Shown: piece by piece, positions 1 to 8,459 of the stretch
Layout of the letters: each line of letters starts with the position of its first letter
Position numbering within the stretch: position 1 is the stretch's first letter
Origin: an uncultured Paracoccaceae bacterium
GTDB lineage: Bacteria; Pseudomonadota; Alphaproteobacteria; Rhodobacterales; Rhodobacteraceae
DNA: 64,000 nt
NCBI GenBank assembly: GCA_947503925.1
Contig: CANNFQ010000004.1
Location: 62,001-126,000, forward strand
Direction of reading: 5' to 3'
Notes under the pieces: generated by a model
The model's input: only the letters and a program-made list of their open reading frames with translations
What the model was told of the DNA's origin: nothing
The model's database searches: none
Made by a program: the position numbers and the translations under genes

Positions 1-144
1 GATGCGGCCATTGTTCATCTCCATGAACAGGTCGATATCCTGTGGCCAGCAACGGTGATACGACACATGCGTGCCAAGCAAGGGTATTGGGTCTGCCTTG
101 CGTGACAAAACAATTTCCTTGGCCAGTCGGATCAGCGGATACAT
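1..144 (-). CDS. Thioesterase family protein, N-terminal part (runs off the window)
   Basis: The reverse strand from an ATG at 144 reads 48 codons without a stop to the window edge, beginning MYPLIRLAKEIVLSRK and continuing with THVSYHRCWPQDID and FMEMNNGRI. This start and the D-x-D-L-F-x-E-M-N-N-G-R pattern are typical of the acyl-CoA/hotdog-fold thioesterase family (FadM-like), where the aspartate/asparagine region lies close to the active site. Substrate cannot be told from the fragment. The gene is divergent from yggT, and the space between them holds a perfect operator-like palindrome at 185-200. Only the first third of the protein is visible, so the call rests on the N-terminus. Confidence 0.75.
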   Translation of the reverse strand, partial: MYPLIRLAKEIVLSRKADPIPLLGTHVSYHRCWPQDIDLFMEMNNGRI

Positions 145-184
145 CAGGGCTGCCTTTTATCGTTCCCGCGCTAGTTGAGAGAAG

Positions 185-200
185 TTGACGTGAACGTCAA
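185..200. promoter_or_regulatory. Operator-like palindrome TTGACGT-GA-ACGTCAA
   Basis: A perfect 7-bp inverted repeat (TTGACGT at 185-191, ACGTCAA at 194-200) with a 2-bp centre lies in the divergent space between the thioesterase and yggT genes. The shape resembles sites of MerR-family regulators of branched-chain and fatty acid catabolism such as LiuR, as I recall them. Binding is inference; the palindrome itself is seen directly. Confidence 0.5.
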
Positions 201-281
201 TCTTTACCTCACGGAAAGGCGGGGCTTGCCCGTACGGGTCAGAACACCTAGGTGATATGGGACGAAATAATAGGCGCGACC

Positions 282-569
282 ATGGCATCCATCATTCAAA
301 TCTTGTTGCTGATCATCGGTGTAGTCCGGTTTTTTGTGATTGCCCATTTCATCATGAGCTGGCTGATCCGGTTCGAAGTGCTGAACGTGCGGCAGGAATT
401 CGTGGGGCAGGTCTGGTACATGCTGCAACGCATTCTGGAACCCATCTATAGCCGTGTCCGCCGCGTCATGCCTGATCTGGGCGGGATCGACCTGTCGCCA
501 ATTGTTGTGCTGATCGGTTTGGAAATCCTGCGCATCCTGATCCTCAACAATCTGGGTGCTTTCGCCTAG
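282..569 (+). CDS. YggT family integral membrane protein
   Basis: A 95-residue protein with two hydrophobic segments (about residues 3-25 and 70-90) flanking a polar stretch with the motif FEVLNVRQ. This two-helix YggT layout is widespread and is linked in other bacteria to osmotic or division-related membrane functions, without a fixed biochemical role. The open frame extends to a GTG at 252, but the ATG at 282 gives the usual family start (MASIIQILLLIIGVVRFF) and length, so it is preferred. No clear ribosome binding site is seen before either. It is divergent from the thioesterase gene. Confidence 0.85.
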   Translation: MASIIQILLLIIGVVRFFVIAHFIMSWLIRFEVLNVRQEFVGQVWYMLQRILEPIYSRVRRVMPDLGGIDLSPIVVLIGLEILRILILNNLGAFA

Positions 570-667
570 GGCCTCGTGATCCTGTTTTTGCCGATCTGAA
601 ATTCAGTTTCTGCCAAATGGTTGCGGCGTCGCGGAAATTCCTCAAAACTAGCCTTAACGGGGCAACA

Positions 668-685
668 GGCGGTTCATAAACCGCC
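668..685 (+). promoter_or_regulatory. Perfect stem-loop in the leader of the PA2779-like gene
   Basis: GGCGGTT (668-674), loop CATA, AACCGCC (679-685) form a 7-bp perfect stem just upstream of the GAAGGAG ribosome binding site of the gene starting at 705. There is no following T run, so it is more likely an mRNA leader structure than a terminator. Confidence 0.5.
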
Positions 686-704
686 AGAAAGAAGGAGTTT
701 ACCC

Positions 705-1106
705 ATGGGCCTATTCAACCTGACCAAAACAGGCATCGCTGTCGTGCTCTGTGCGCAACTGGTTCTGGCCACCACGGCTGTCACCATGGCGCAGGCCGAA
801 ATGCTGGGTACGGATGTCGCGATATCAAAATATGCGCAGCATCAGGACCGGGCATTCCTGATGGACGAATTGCAGCGCGCGGATATCCAGGCCGAAATCA
901 CACGCCTTGGCGTTGACCCGGCAGAGGCAGAGGCCCGGCTGGCTGCCCTGACCGATGCAGAGGTCGCCAGCATCATGGTGCAGATGGAAAAGGACAACGT
1001 CGGGGCTGACATCGTCGGTACATTGTTCACCATCTTTGTGATCCTTCTGGTGACGGATATCCTGTGCCTGACGCGGATCTTCAACTTTACCCGTTGCGTG
1101 CGCTAA
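705..1106 (+). CDS. PA2779 family small membrane protein
   Basis: A 133-residue protein. The ATG at 705 is preceded by a strong GAAGGAG; the frame runs open further upstream, but that part lacks a ribosome binding site. Residues 1-32 look like a signal peptide or anchor (MGLFNLTKTGIAVVLCAQLVL). The middle is an acidic helical segment rich in Ala and Glu. A second hydrophobic helix near residues 105-125 (IVGTLFTIFVILLVTDIL) is followed by a short basic tail. This matches the PA2779-type family, normally encoded directly before a PA2778-type peptidase, as here. The next gene overlaps its end. Function is unknown; a partner or substrate role for the peptidase is inference from gene pairing. Confidence 0.8.
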   Translation: MGLFNLTKTGIAVVLCAQLVLATTAVTMAQAEMLGTDVAISKYAQHQDRAFLMDELQRADIQAEITRLGVDPAEAEARLAALTDAEVASIMVQMEKDNVGADIVGTLFTIFVILLVTDILCLTRIFNFTRCVR

Positions 1107-1909
1107 TTGTCATATTGGCGCTGGGCTGGCTGACAGCCTGCGCCGCACCGTTTGATCCTGATGAACGGCTGATCGTCGACGTACCCACACGGGCGGCCGT
1201 GGTCGGCGTGCCGCTGATCCAGCAAGAGGCTTTTTATTGCGGCCCGACATCTATCGCTATGGTCATGCAATGGTCGGGGCATGATGTGACGCAAGAGGAC
1301 ATCGCCACACTCGCCTTCAGCCCCGGGGCGGGCGGTACCTATCTGGCCGACATGATTGGCAGCGCGCGGCGACAAGGGCAGTTGGCGGTCGAGATCAACA
1401 ATTTTGACGCGCTCTTGGGTGAACTGACGGCAGGCCATCCGGTGATTGTCTTCCAGAACCTCGGCTTGGGCATCGCGCCCGTGTGGCACTATGGCGTCGT
1501 GACCGGCTACGATCTGCAAAAGGATGAGGTTTACCTGAATTCCGGGCAATTGAAACAAATGGTCATGCCCTTTGCCTTGTTCGAACGGACATGGCGACGG
1601 GGGGATTTCTGGGGTCTCGTGGTGCTGCCACCTGACGATCTGCCCGCAACGGCAACTGAAACGGCGGTCCTGAACGCGGCAGCGGCGCTTGAACGGGTGG
1701 AGCAATACCAAGCGGCGGAAACGCTTTATGAAACCGGAGCGGCGCGGTGGCCGGAAAACTGGCTATGGCAGTTCGGATTAGGGAACGCACGCTACGCGCA
1801 AGGGGACCTGCTTGGCGCGCGCTGGGCGCTGAGGCAAGCCAGACGCACGGCACCGAACATCCCCGAAATCAGGGCAAATCTGGAACATGTCGAAAATGAA
1901 CTGTCCTAG
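1094..1909 (+). CDS. PA2778 family C39-like cysteine peptidase lipoprotein with TPR-like tail
   Basis: A 271-residue protein. From a TTG at 1094 the N-terminus is a clean lipoprotein signal (RALIVILALGWLTAC, lipobox cysteine at 16); a GTG at 1064 in the same frame is the alternative start. A papain-like C39 fold is suggested by EAFYCGPTSIAMVMQW (catalytic Cys about 49), VWHYGVVTGYD (His about 132) and YLNSG (Asn about 149). From residue 185 on, a helical repeat region resembles one or two TPR units (QYQAAETLYETGAARWP). It probably sits as a lipid-anchored periplasmic protein. The frame overlaps the preceding PA2779-like gene by 13 bases, so the two are co-translated. Its stop overlaps tail to tail with the stop of the minus-strand gene at 1906. 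Substrate is unknown. Confidence 0.82.
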   Translation: MRALIVILALGWLTACAAPFDPDERLIVDVPTRAAVVGVPLIQQEAFYCGPTSIAMVMQWSGHDVTQEDIATLAFSPGAGGTYLADMIGSARRQGQLAVEINNFDALLGELTAGHPVIVFQNLGLGIAPVWHYGVVTGYDLQKDEVYLNSGQLKQMVMPFALFERTWRRGDFWGLVVLPPDDLPATATETAVLNAAAALERVEQYQAAETLYETGAARWPENWLWQFGLGNARYAQGDLLGARWALRQARRTAPNIPEIRANLEHVENELS

Positions 1910-2889
1910 TTCCTCGAAGGGGGCTGATAATCCAAACTCGGCATCTGCCGTCGGTGCGGCAAGACGGTTGTCTTTGGCTCAACGGCCTTCTCCGGATTGA
2001 TTGGCGGCAACTGCAACATGTTCCTGCAATCTAACTCAACTTGTTCTAATATGCTCATGAAAGCTTCCATCCGCTTCCATGTTGGTCCATCCTTTTTCAG
2101 ATCGTCCAGCAACGCCTCAAGCGGGGCAATGTGGCCAGAGAAACCTTCCGATCTCAGGCGATCAAGAAAAGCGGCATAACGCATGCAGCGCTCACCGCCA
2201 TTCGCCGTCTCTGTCATAACTTCGCCCAAGGCCCTTTGCTGCCAGTGAAAAACATGCGCACCGGGTTCTGCGTCGTCATGGCTCCCTAAAATGCCTGACC
2301 CTTTGCGCAACAAATCAATGAACTGCTGACGCTCATCGCCGCGGGCTTCGAACAAATAACCCAGCCGTTCATTCAATAGCTCCACATAGCAAAAGTAGCG
2401 ACAAAAAACGTAAAGCGTGCTTGATCGGAAATAGGTCGCCGTTTTCTGGAATGCGGGGTCAGCGCGTTCCGGGCGGGCCAGCCAATGCCACCCATTATCA
2501 CGCAAGATGTTTTTCAGCCGATGCCGAAGATCCGTTGTGGCCTGAAGAATCGGATCGGCAGACCGGTTCAGTTCACTTTGCATGAACTTGCTCCGTGCGC
2601 TTTCATCGTTCAGGGCGATCCTTTGACGTTCCAGCGCCACCGCGCTCCGCAAGCCAAGATCGGTTTTGATATGTTCCAGCTCCTTTTGGAATTTCTGTTC
2701 GGTTTCGGCTTGATATGCGCTGAATTGTTCGGCAGCACGGCGGCTAACCTGATCACGGGCGGCGCTTAGTTCGTCCTGCGATTTTTGTATGTTCGCTTCC
2801 ATCCGGATTGTCCGAACCGTGATAACCGCGGCAAAGATGGCAAGAAGAAGCGGAAAGAAAAGTTCCTTTAGAAAGAATGTTAGTTCCAT
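1906..2889 (-). CDS. Unknown protein with N-terminal membrane helix and coiled coil
   Basis: A 327-residue protein starting at the ATG 2889 (MELTFFLKELFFPLLLAIFAAV). One membrane segment at about 7-25 is followed by a charged helical stretch (residues 30-95, rich in Glu, Gln, Arg) that should form a coiled coil, then a mixed alpha-helical domain with YFRSSTLYVFCRYFCYVELLNERLGYLF near its middle, and a proline-rich end. I do not recognise a family. The frame is open for 35 codons further upstream, but these lack a plausible start context. It lies downstream of the ABC operon on the same strand with 86 bases between, and its stop codon overlaps the convergent peptidase gene by 4 bases. Confidence 0.65.
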   Translation of the reverse strand: MELTFFLKELFFPLLLAIFAAVITVRTIRMEANIQKSQDELSAARDQVSRRAAEQFSAYQAETEQKFQKELEHIKTDLGLRSAVALERQRIALNDESARSKFMQSELNRSADPILQATTDLRHRLKNILRDNGWHWLARPERADPAFQKTATYFRSSTLYVFCRYFCYVELLNERLGYLFEARGDERQQFIDLLRKGSGILGSHDDAEPGAHVFHWQQRALGEVMTETANGGERCMRYAAFLDRLRSEGFSGHIAPLEALLDDLKKDGPTWKRMEAFMSILEQVELDCRNMLQLPPINPEKAVEPKTTVLPHRRQMPSLDYQPPSRN

Positions 2890-2939
2890 GGGTAATTGCC
2901 CCCGGTTTGAACGATCAATGCAAGAAACATAGCAGAAAA

Positions 2940-2956
2940 CACACGCAAAGCGTGAA
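2940..2956 (-). terminator. Weak terminator-like hairpin after the ABC operon
   Basis: On the minus strand, CACGC-TTT-GCGTG followed by TGTTTTC lies about 22 bases after the stop of the last ABC gene (2976). The stem is only 5 bp, so it may be leaky and let transcription continue into the unknown gene at 1906-2889. Confidence 0.35.
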
Positions 2957-2975
2957 GTTTGACTGCGGCCCGTGC

Positions 2976-3938
2976 TTATTCCGCCAAATGGCACGCTGCC
3001 CGGCTGGTGCCGATCTCGCGCAGTTCCGGTCGTTCTGCCCGGCAGCGATCCACCGCCAGCGGACAGCGCGGATGAAAGGCGCAGCCCGAGGGCGGGTCAA
3101 TCGGATTAGGGATTTCACCCTCTGGCGGGGTGACCTCACGGCCAAAGGCATCCAGACGCGGTGCTGCCTCAAGCAGCATTTGCGTGTACGGGTGCTTGGG
3201 GTCCGAGAACAGGGTGTCGGGGTCAGCCTCTTCCACCAGACGGCCCAGATACAGCACACCAATCCGGTCGGCCATATGTTGCACCACGGTCAGGTCATGG
3301 CTGATCAACAGATAGGTCAGGCCAAAACTATCCTTCAGATCGCTCATCAGGTTCAGCACTTGCGCTTGCACCGACACATCCAGCGCCGATGTGGGTTCAT
3401 CACAGACAATCAGGCGCGGCTCGGATGACAGGGCGCGGGCGATGCAAATCCGCTGACGCTGCCCGCCGGAGAATTCATGCGGAAACTTGCCCGCATCCTC
3501 AGCCGAAAGGCCGACCTGTTCCAGCAGACGTTCGGCCAGCCCGGCGGTATCGCCACCCTGGGCCAACACAGGTTCCACAATGATGTCACGGACCCGCCAG
3601 CGCGGGTTCAGGGACGCATAGGGATCCTGAAAGATCATCTGAATATCGGCACGCACGGCGGCCACTTTGGCAGCGTCCGATTCATTGGCCAGATCGACGC
3701 CTTCAATCTCCACATTGCCATCAGACGGGGTCAGCAGACCCACCAGCATCCGGCCAATTGTCGATTTACCCGAGCCGCTTTCGCCCACCAGCGCATAGGT
3801 GCTGCGTTCGGCGATATCAAAATCAACCTCTGACACGGCTTTCAGAAACAGCTTTGGCTGGCGTTCGATCACCCGGTTCAACCAGGGTTTTGAGACGTCA
3901 AAGCTACGGCTGAGGTTCTTGACCTTGACCAGATCCAT
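2976..3938 (-). CDS. Dipeptide/oligopeptide ABC transporter ATP-binding protein (DppF/OppF type)
   Basis: A 320-residue ATPase that would power peptide uptake at the inner membrane as half of a two-ATPase dimer with the product of the gene at 3938-4912. Walker A GESGSGKST is at 52-60, the ABC signature FSGGQRQRI at about 156-164 and Walker B LIVCDEPTSALD at about 176-187. The C-terminal oligopeptide-transporter extension has the cysteine pattern CAFHPRCPLAVDRC. The ATG at 3938 overlaps the TAA of the upstream gene by one base (TAATG), which points to coupled translation; the longer open frame starting at 3974 would overlap the neighbour by 37 bases and is not favoured. It is the last gene of the operon. 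Substrate could also be another short peptide or nickel-type ligand. Confidence 0.92.
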   Translation of the reverse strand: MDLVKVKNLSRSFDVSKPWLNRVIERQPKLFLKAVSEVDFDIAERSTYALVGESGSGKSTIGRMLVGLLTPSDGNVEIEGVDLANESDAAKVAAVRADIQMIFQDPYASLNPRWRVRDIIVEPVLAQGGDTAGLAERLLEQVGLSAEDAGKFPHEFSGGQRQRICIARALSSEPRLIVCDEPTSALDVSVQAQVLNLMSDLKDSFGLTYLLISHDLTVVQHMADRIGVLYLGRLVEEADPDTLFSDPKHPYTQMLLEAAPRLDAFGREVTPPEGEIPNPIDPPSGCAFHPRCPLAVDRCRAERPELREIGTSRAACHLAE

Positions 3939-4912
3939 TACGCGGTCCTTTCGCGAACAATGGGGAACCAGCATGCTGCACGGCCTTCAACGCCTTGCGG
4001 GCCGGGATCGTGACGGCATTTGTCAGCGGCATAGGGACAGCGCGGGTTAAACGCACAGCCATCCGGTATTGCATTCAGACGGGGCATTGATCCGGGGATT
4101 TGATGCAATCGAGATTTGCCCCGCGATGCCAGCGGGGTAGAGGCCATCAAACCATCCGTATAGGGGTGGCTGGGGCTGGTCAGGATCTCGCGCACCGGTC
4201 CAAGCTCGGCCAGACGGCCAGCATACATCACCGCCACACGGTCGGCGGCTTCGGCAATGACGCCCATGTCATGGGTGATCAGCATGATCGCCGTGCCGCG
4301 TTCACGGCAAAGCTTTTTCAGCAAGGCCACGATCTGCGCCTGCACCGATACATCCAGCGCCGTTGTCGGTTCATCGGCAATGATCAGCGACGGTTCCGCG
4401 CATAGGGCCAGGGCGATGACAACGCGTTGGCGCATACCGCCGGAAAATTCATGTGGATAGCTGTTCAACCGGTCGGCGGCGCCGGGGATGCCGACCTCTT
4501 GCAGTGCAGCTATGGCACGCTTTTCCGCTTCTGACCGGCTGATATCCAGATGGGTCAGCATAGTTTCGGTCAACTGATCCCCGATCTGCAATAGCGGGTT
4601 CAGTGATGTCAGCGGGTCCTGAAACACCATGCCGATTTCCTTGCCCCGCAAGCGGCGCATCGCGTCACCTGACAGCTGGTCAATGCGGGTTCCATTCAAC
4701 CAAATCTCGCCCTTGGCGATGCGGGCGGGCGGGTTCAACAAACCAATAACGGCATTGCCTGCCATGGATTTACCCGCACCACTTTCGCCAACAACGCCCA
4801 GAATTTCACCGGGGGCGATATCATAGCTGACGCTATCGACGGGGCAGACAACGCCCTTGCGCGTGGGAATTTCGACCGACAGGTCGCGGATCGACAAAAC
4901 GGGTTCAGTCAT
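3938..4912 (-). CDS. Dipeptide/oligopeptide ABC transporter ATP-binding protein (DppD/OppD type)
   Basis: A 324-residue ATPase, first of the two ATPases of the transporter. Walker A GESGAGKSM lies at about 42-50; the usual serine/threonine after the lysine is present (KS) with Met following. The signature FSGGMRQRVVIALAL and Walker B LIIADEPTTALD are intact. The C-terminal region carries CAFNPRCPYAADKC, the cysteine cluster common to this subfamily. Both ends overlap neighbours by exactly one base in a TAATG arrangement, so stoichiometric expression with permeases and partner ATPase is likely. Peptide transport is the family-based assignment; the precise substrate is not shown. Confidence 0.92.
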   Translation of the reverse strand: MTEPVLSIRDLSVEIPTRKGVVCPVDSVSYDIAPGEILGVVGESGAGKSMAGNAVIGLLNPPARIAKGEIWLNGTRIDQLSGDAMRRLRGKEIGMVFQDPLTSLNPLLQIGDQLTETMLTHLDISRSEAEKRAIAALQEVGIPGAADRLNSYPHEFSGGMRQRVVIALALCAEPSLIIADEPTTALDVSVQAQIVALLKKLCRERGTAIMLITHDMGVIAEAADRVAVMYAGRLAELGPVREILTSPSHPYTDGLMASTPLASRGKSRLHQIPGSMPRLNAIPDGCAFNPRCPYAADKCRHDPGPQGVEGRAACWFPIVRERTA

Positions 4913-5868
4913 TAGCGTAGCCTTGGGTTCAGCGCGTCGCGCAGCCAGTCACCCAGCAAATTGACGCTCAGCGCGAGGGCCAGCAGTGTCACGGCCGGGA
5001 ACAACAAAATCCACCATTCACCGGAAAACAGAAAGCCTTGGCCGATACGGATCAACGTGCCCAGCGATGGCTGGGTCGGGGGGGCGCCGACCCCTAGAAA
5101 GCTCAACGTCGCCTCTGCGATAATCGCCAGCGCCAGCGAAATGGTTGCGATCACCAGTACAGGCGACAGCACATTGGGCAGGATATGGCGCAGCATGATC
5201 GCACCGGGTTTACGCCCGATCAGGCGGGCGGCGGCCACGTAATCCTTGCTTTTCTCGACCAGCGTGGCGCTGCGCACGACGCGGGCGAATTGCACCCAAT
5301 CGGACAGACCAATCGCCAGGATCAGCACCCAGATCGCCATCTGATCGCGATATTCCACCGGAGTGACCCCCTTTGCGATGCCAAAGATCAGCATTGCCAC
5401 AAGGATGGATGGAAAGGTCAGCTGCACATCAGCGGTGCGCATGATGATGGTTTCGGTCCAGCCCCCGAAATAGCCCGATATCAGGCCCAGCGTGATGCCC
5501 AACACCATGGCAAACAGCACGGCGGCCACCCCAACGAATAGCGAAATCCGCATACCGTAAAGGATGGTGGAAAACACATCGCGGCCCTGGTCATCGGTGC
5601 CCAACAGGAATGTGTCACCGGTAAAGGCGTTGGGTTCCATTGGTGCCGTGAACCCGTTCATCAGGTTCAGCGATGCAGGATCAAACGGGTTTGTCGGCGC
5701 GATCAGCGGGGCAAAGACTGCAGAAAGGACGAGGATCAGAACCACGACAGTTGAAACAATCGCCACCGGTGAGCGTTTGAAAGCGTAGACAAAATCGCTT
5801 TCCATCGCCACGGCAAAGCGGGATTTGTCGCGGACAGGTGTCTTTTCAAGGTTGGGTGTGTCGGTCAT
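4912..5868 (-). CDS. ABC transporter permease, DppC/OppC type
   Basis: A 318-residue inner membrane permease. An N-terminal cytoplasmic stretch (about 35 residues) precedes the first helix (PVAIVSTVVVLILVLSAVFAPLI), a periplasmic loop with GTDDQGRDVFSTILYGMR, which is the standard DppC pattern, and five more helices forming the binding-protein-dependent permease domain (about 100-300). The coupling helix region LPNVLSPVLVIATISLALAIIAEATLSFLGVGAPP contains the conserved EAxLSFLGxG motif. It forms the membrane channel with the DppB-type protein of the gene upstream, whose TAA it overlaps by one base. Confidence 0.93.
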   Translation of the reverse strand: MTDTPNLEKTPVRDKSRFAVAMESDFVYAFKRSPVAIVSTVVVLILVLSAVFAPLIAPTNPFDPASLNLMNGFTAPMEPNAFTGDTFLLGTDDQGRDVFSTILYGMRISLFVGVAAVLFAMVLGITLGLISGYFGGWTETIIMRTADVQLTFPSILVAMLIFGIAKGVTPVEYRDQMAIWVLILAIGLSDWVQFARVVRSATLVEKSKDYVAAARLIGRKPGAIMLRHILPNVLSPVLVIATISLALAIIAEATLSFLGVGAPPTQPSLGTLIRIGQGFLFSGEWWILLFPAVTLLALALSVNLLGDWLRDALNPRLR

Positions 5869-6848
5869 TAATGGGCTCCGGCCCGGTCGGCGCGCAGGCG
5901 CGGGTCAATCAGGAAATACAAGACATCAACGATCAGGTTGATGCCCACAAACATCACCGAAATCAGCATCAGATAGGCGGCCATGACCGGGATATCGACA
6001 AACTGAATTGCGTTGATGAACAGCAGGCCAACACCGGGCCACTGAAATACCGTCTCGGTAATGATGGCAAAGGCGATAATTGACCCCAATTGCAAACCGA
6101 TGACCGTGATCACCGGCATCATGGTGTTTTTCAACGCATGGCGGAAATTCACAACCCGGTCGCGCAGGCCCCGCGCACGGGCAAAACGGATATAGTCCTG
6201 GCGCAAAACCTCCAGCATCTCGGAACGGACCAGCCGCATGATCAGCGTCATCTGGTAAAGGCCCAGCGTGATGGATGGCAGGACCAGCGCCTTTAACCCT
6301 GTTTCGGTCAGAAAGCCGGTGGTCCAATTGCCGATCCTGACGGTTTCGCCCCTGCCGAAGCTGGGCAGCCAGCCCAGTTCGACTGAAAAGATATAGATCA
6401 GTAATATCCCGATCAGAAAGGTCGGTAAGGACACCCCGATCAGGGATGCGGACATGATGAAATTTGCCGTGAACCCATTTCGCCTGATTGCGGTAAAGAC
6501 GCCCAATGCGATGCCCATCGCAATGGCCAGAAACCCAGAGACAGCTGCTAGTTCCAACGTGGCTGGCGCGCGTTCCAGCAGGATATCCGATACCGGACGG
6601 CCCTGCCGGTAGCTGACCCCAAAATTGCCCTGTACGGCATTTTCCAGAAAGCGGAAATATTGCACGGCAAATGGCTGATCGAGGCCCAGCTGCCCGCGCA
6701 ACCGGTCGATATCTTCCTGCGTGCGTTCCTGACCCAACATGTTGTCGATAGGATCACCGACAAAACGGAACATCCCAAAGGCGACCATCCCGACGATCAA
6801 CAAAACCAATCCCGACTGCGCGACGCGTCGTATCAGATATGCCAGCAT
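5868..6848 (-). CDS. ABC transporter permease, DppB/OppB type
   Basis: A 326-residue permease with six predicted helices. The N-terminus MLAYLIRRVAQSGLVLLIVG and the loop GDPIDNMLGQERTQEDIDRLRGQLGLDQP are diagnostic for the DppB half of peptide importers, as is VNFRHALKNTMMPVITVIGLQ in the coupling region. It pairs with the DppC-type gene downstream. The gap to the preceding binding-protein gene is 22 bases, so it belongs to the same transcript. Confidence 0.93.
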   Translation of the reverse strand: MLAYLIRRVAQSGLVLLIVGMVAFGMFRFVGDPIDNMLGQERTQEDIDRLRGQLGLDQPFAVQYFRFLENAVQGNFGVSYRQGRPVSDILLERAPATLELAAVSGFLAIAMGIALGVFTAIRRNGFTANFIMSASLIGVSLPTFLIGILLIYIFSVELGWLPSFGRGETVRIGNWTTGFLTETGLKALVLPSITLGLYQMTLIMRLVRSEMLEVLRQDYIRFARARGLRDRVVNFRHALKNTMMPVITVIGLQLGSIIAFAIITETVFQWPGVGLLFINAIQFVDIPVMAAYLMLISVMFVGINLIVDVLYFLIDPRLRADRAGAH

Positions 6849-6870
6849 TGATTTTTTTCCTGCTTCGTCT

Positions 6871-8436
6871 TTAGTTCACGGTGACCCAGCGCAGGATAAA
6901 GAAGTTATCCGGGCGTTGTGTCAGGGCGATATTACCGCGGGTACCCCAGACAAGGGGTTGGACATATAGCGGAACATAAGCCACTTCATCCTGCAGGATT
7001 TTGGTGATCTCATCGACCATGCCCTGCCGTTTGTCGGCATCAATCTCGGACTGAACCATCGGCAACAATTCGTCAACACGTGCGTTTGAATAGCCGCCAA
7101 AATTCCAGCTTCCCAGCTTCTTTTCCTCATTCGGGGTCGCGGCAAGGAAACGGATCGGATGTTCCGCATCAAACGTGCCCGGCGACCAGCCCAGCAGATA
7201 CATGTCATAGTTATCGGCGCGCAGTTCCGGCCAGTAATTCTGCACTGGCATCGCATCCAGCGTGGCGCGCATGCCGACCTGCGCCAACATGCCGGTGACC
7301 GCCTGACAAACAGATTCGTCATTCAGATAACGGTCATTGGGGCATTTCAGCCCGAAGGAGAACCCATCGGGATAACCGGCCTCTGCCAACAGGGCGCGGG
7401 CCTGATCGGGGTCATAGGCGGGACGATCCGCCAAGCCGGTGGAAAACCCGTTCATTGCGGGGCTGACCAACTGGCTGACCTCTTCGGCATTGCCACGCAT
7501 GATGGTTTGCAGGATCGCAGGGACATTGACAGCATGGGCCACCGCCTGCCGGACACGGGGGTCGGCAAAGGGGTTGGCATCCGTCGTTTCTGCGGAGTAT
7601 TTCAGCGCGTCAGCCTCATGCGGGAAACCCAGCATGATGACGCGCGCCTCAATCCCCTGGATGACATTGACATCGGGGTTTTCGGCCAGACGGGCGACAT
7701 CCTGAATGGGCACAGGATTGATGTAATCGACATCACCGGACAACAGGGCGGCCAAGGCGGTGGCAGGGTTCTGGATCGGGGTCAGTTCGGCACGGGTGAT
7801 ATTATGTTCGGCCTCGCCCCACCAACCGGCAAAGGGTTCCAGCACTGTGCGCAAGCCCGGTTCACGGGCGGTCACTTGAAACGCACCGGTGCCATTGGTG
7901 TTCAACGTGGCGTAGTTGCCTGTTTCCTTATCAGGCAGGGCGGCGTTATTCGCCTCGGCCCAGCCGCTATCCATGATCATCCAGTTCGCGATGGAACTGG
8001 GGAAAATCGGGTTGGGGGCGGATGTCATGATGTCGATGGTGTAATCATCAACGACGTTCACCTCAGACACGGCGGCAAACCAGCTGCGGGTGTCTGATGC
8101 CTCATCCGACGCGCGCTGATAGGAAAACAGCACGTCCTCGGCCGTGAAATCGGCACCATCATGGAAGGTGACACCTTCGCGCAGGGTAAATCGCCAGCCT
8201 TCGCCTGCGCCAATCGGCTCCCATGCGGTGGCAAGGGCGGGTTCAACGCTCATATCCTTGCCGCGGCGGACAAGACCTTCATAGACATTGTTTAGAAAAC
8301 CCAGAACCGGGGCCGAGTTGACGGCATGCGGGTCCATGGTTTGCGGGTCTGTGGTTTCGGCCCATGTAAACTCGGCAGCCTGTGCAGCCGACCCAAGGGC
8401 AGCCGCAATCGCGGCGTAACGGATAGTGCGTAGCAT
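6871..8436 (-). CDS. ABC transporter substrate-binding protein, second of two paralogues
   Basis: A 521-residue periplasmic solute-binding protein (family 5, DppA/OppA type). Residues 1-20 are a signal peptide (MLRTIRYAAIAAALGSAAQA), then mature protein beginning AEFTWAETTDPQTMDPHAVN. Typical family features are EPALATAWEP, FTLREGVTFHDGADFTAEDV and DPRVRQAVAHAVN. The ATG at 8436 follows a G-rich ribosome binding site (GGGGGGAAATATC); upstream codons to 8490 run into a stem-loop and are not coding. It is clearly related in sequence to the protein encoded at 8495-10075 but diverges in the ligand-facing parts, so it may offer the same permease a second substrate. Confidence 0.9.
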   Translation of the reverse strand: MLRTIRYAAIAAALGSAAQAAEFTWAETTDPQTMDPHAVNSAPVLGFLNNVYEGLVRRGKDMSVEPALATAWEPIGAGEGWRFTLREGVTFHDGADFTAEDVLFSYQRASDEASDTRSWFAAVSEVNVVDDYTIDIMTSAPNPIFPSSIANWMIMDSGWAEANNAALPDKETGNYATLNTNGTGAFQVTAREPGLRTVLEPFAGWWGEAEHNITRAELTPIQNPATALAALLSGDVDYINPVPIQDVARLAENPDVNVIQGIEARVIMLGFPHEADALKYSAETTDANPFADPRVRQAVAHAVNVPAILQTIMRGNAEEVSQLVSPAMNGFSTGLADRPAYDPDQARALLAEAGYPDGFSFGLKCPNDRYLNDESVCQAVTGMLAQVGMRATLDAMPVQNYWPELRADNYDMYLLGWSPGTFDAEHPIRFLAATPNEEKKLGSWNFGGYSNARVDELLPMVQSEIDADKRQGMVDEITKILQDEVAYVPLYVQPLVWGTRGNIALTQRPDNFFILRWVTVN

Positions 8437-8459
8437 GATATTTCCCCCCCGATAAATCA

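Noticed and set aside
7159..8097. 312-codon open frame on the plus strand
   Set aside because: It is antisense to the second binding-protein gene, has His/Gly/Arg-rich shadow composition and no start signals; the sense gene has signal peptide and family motifs.
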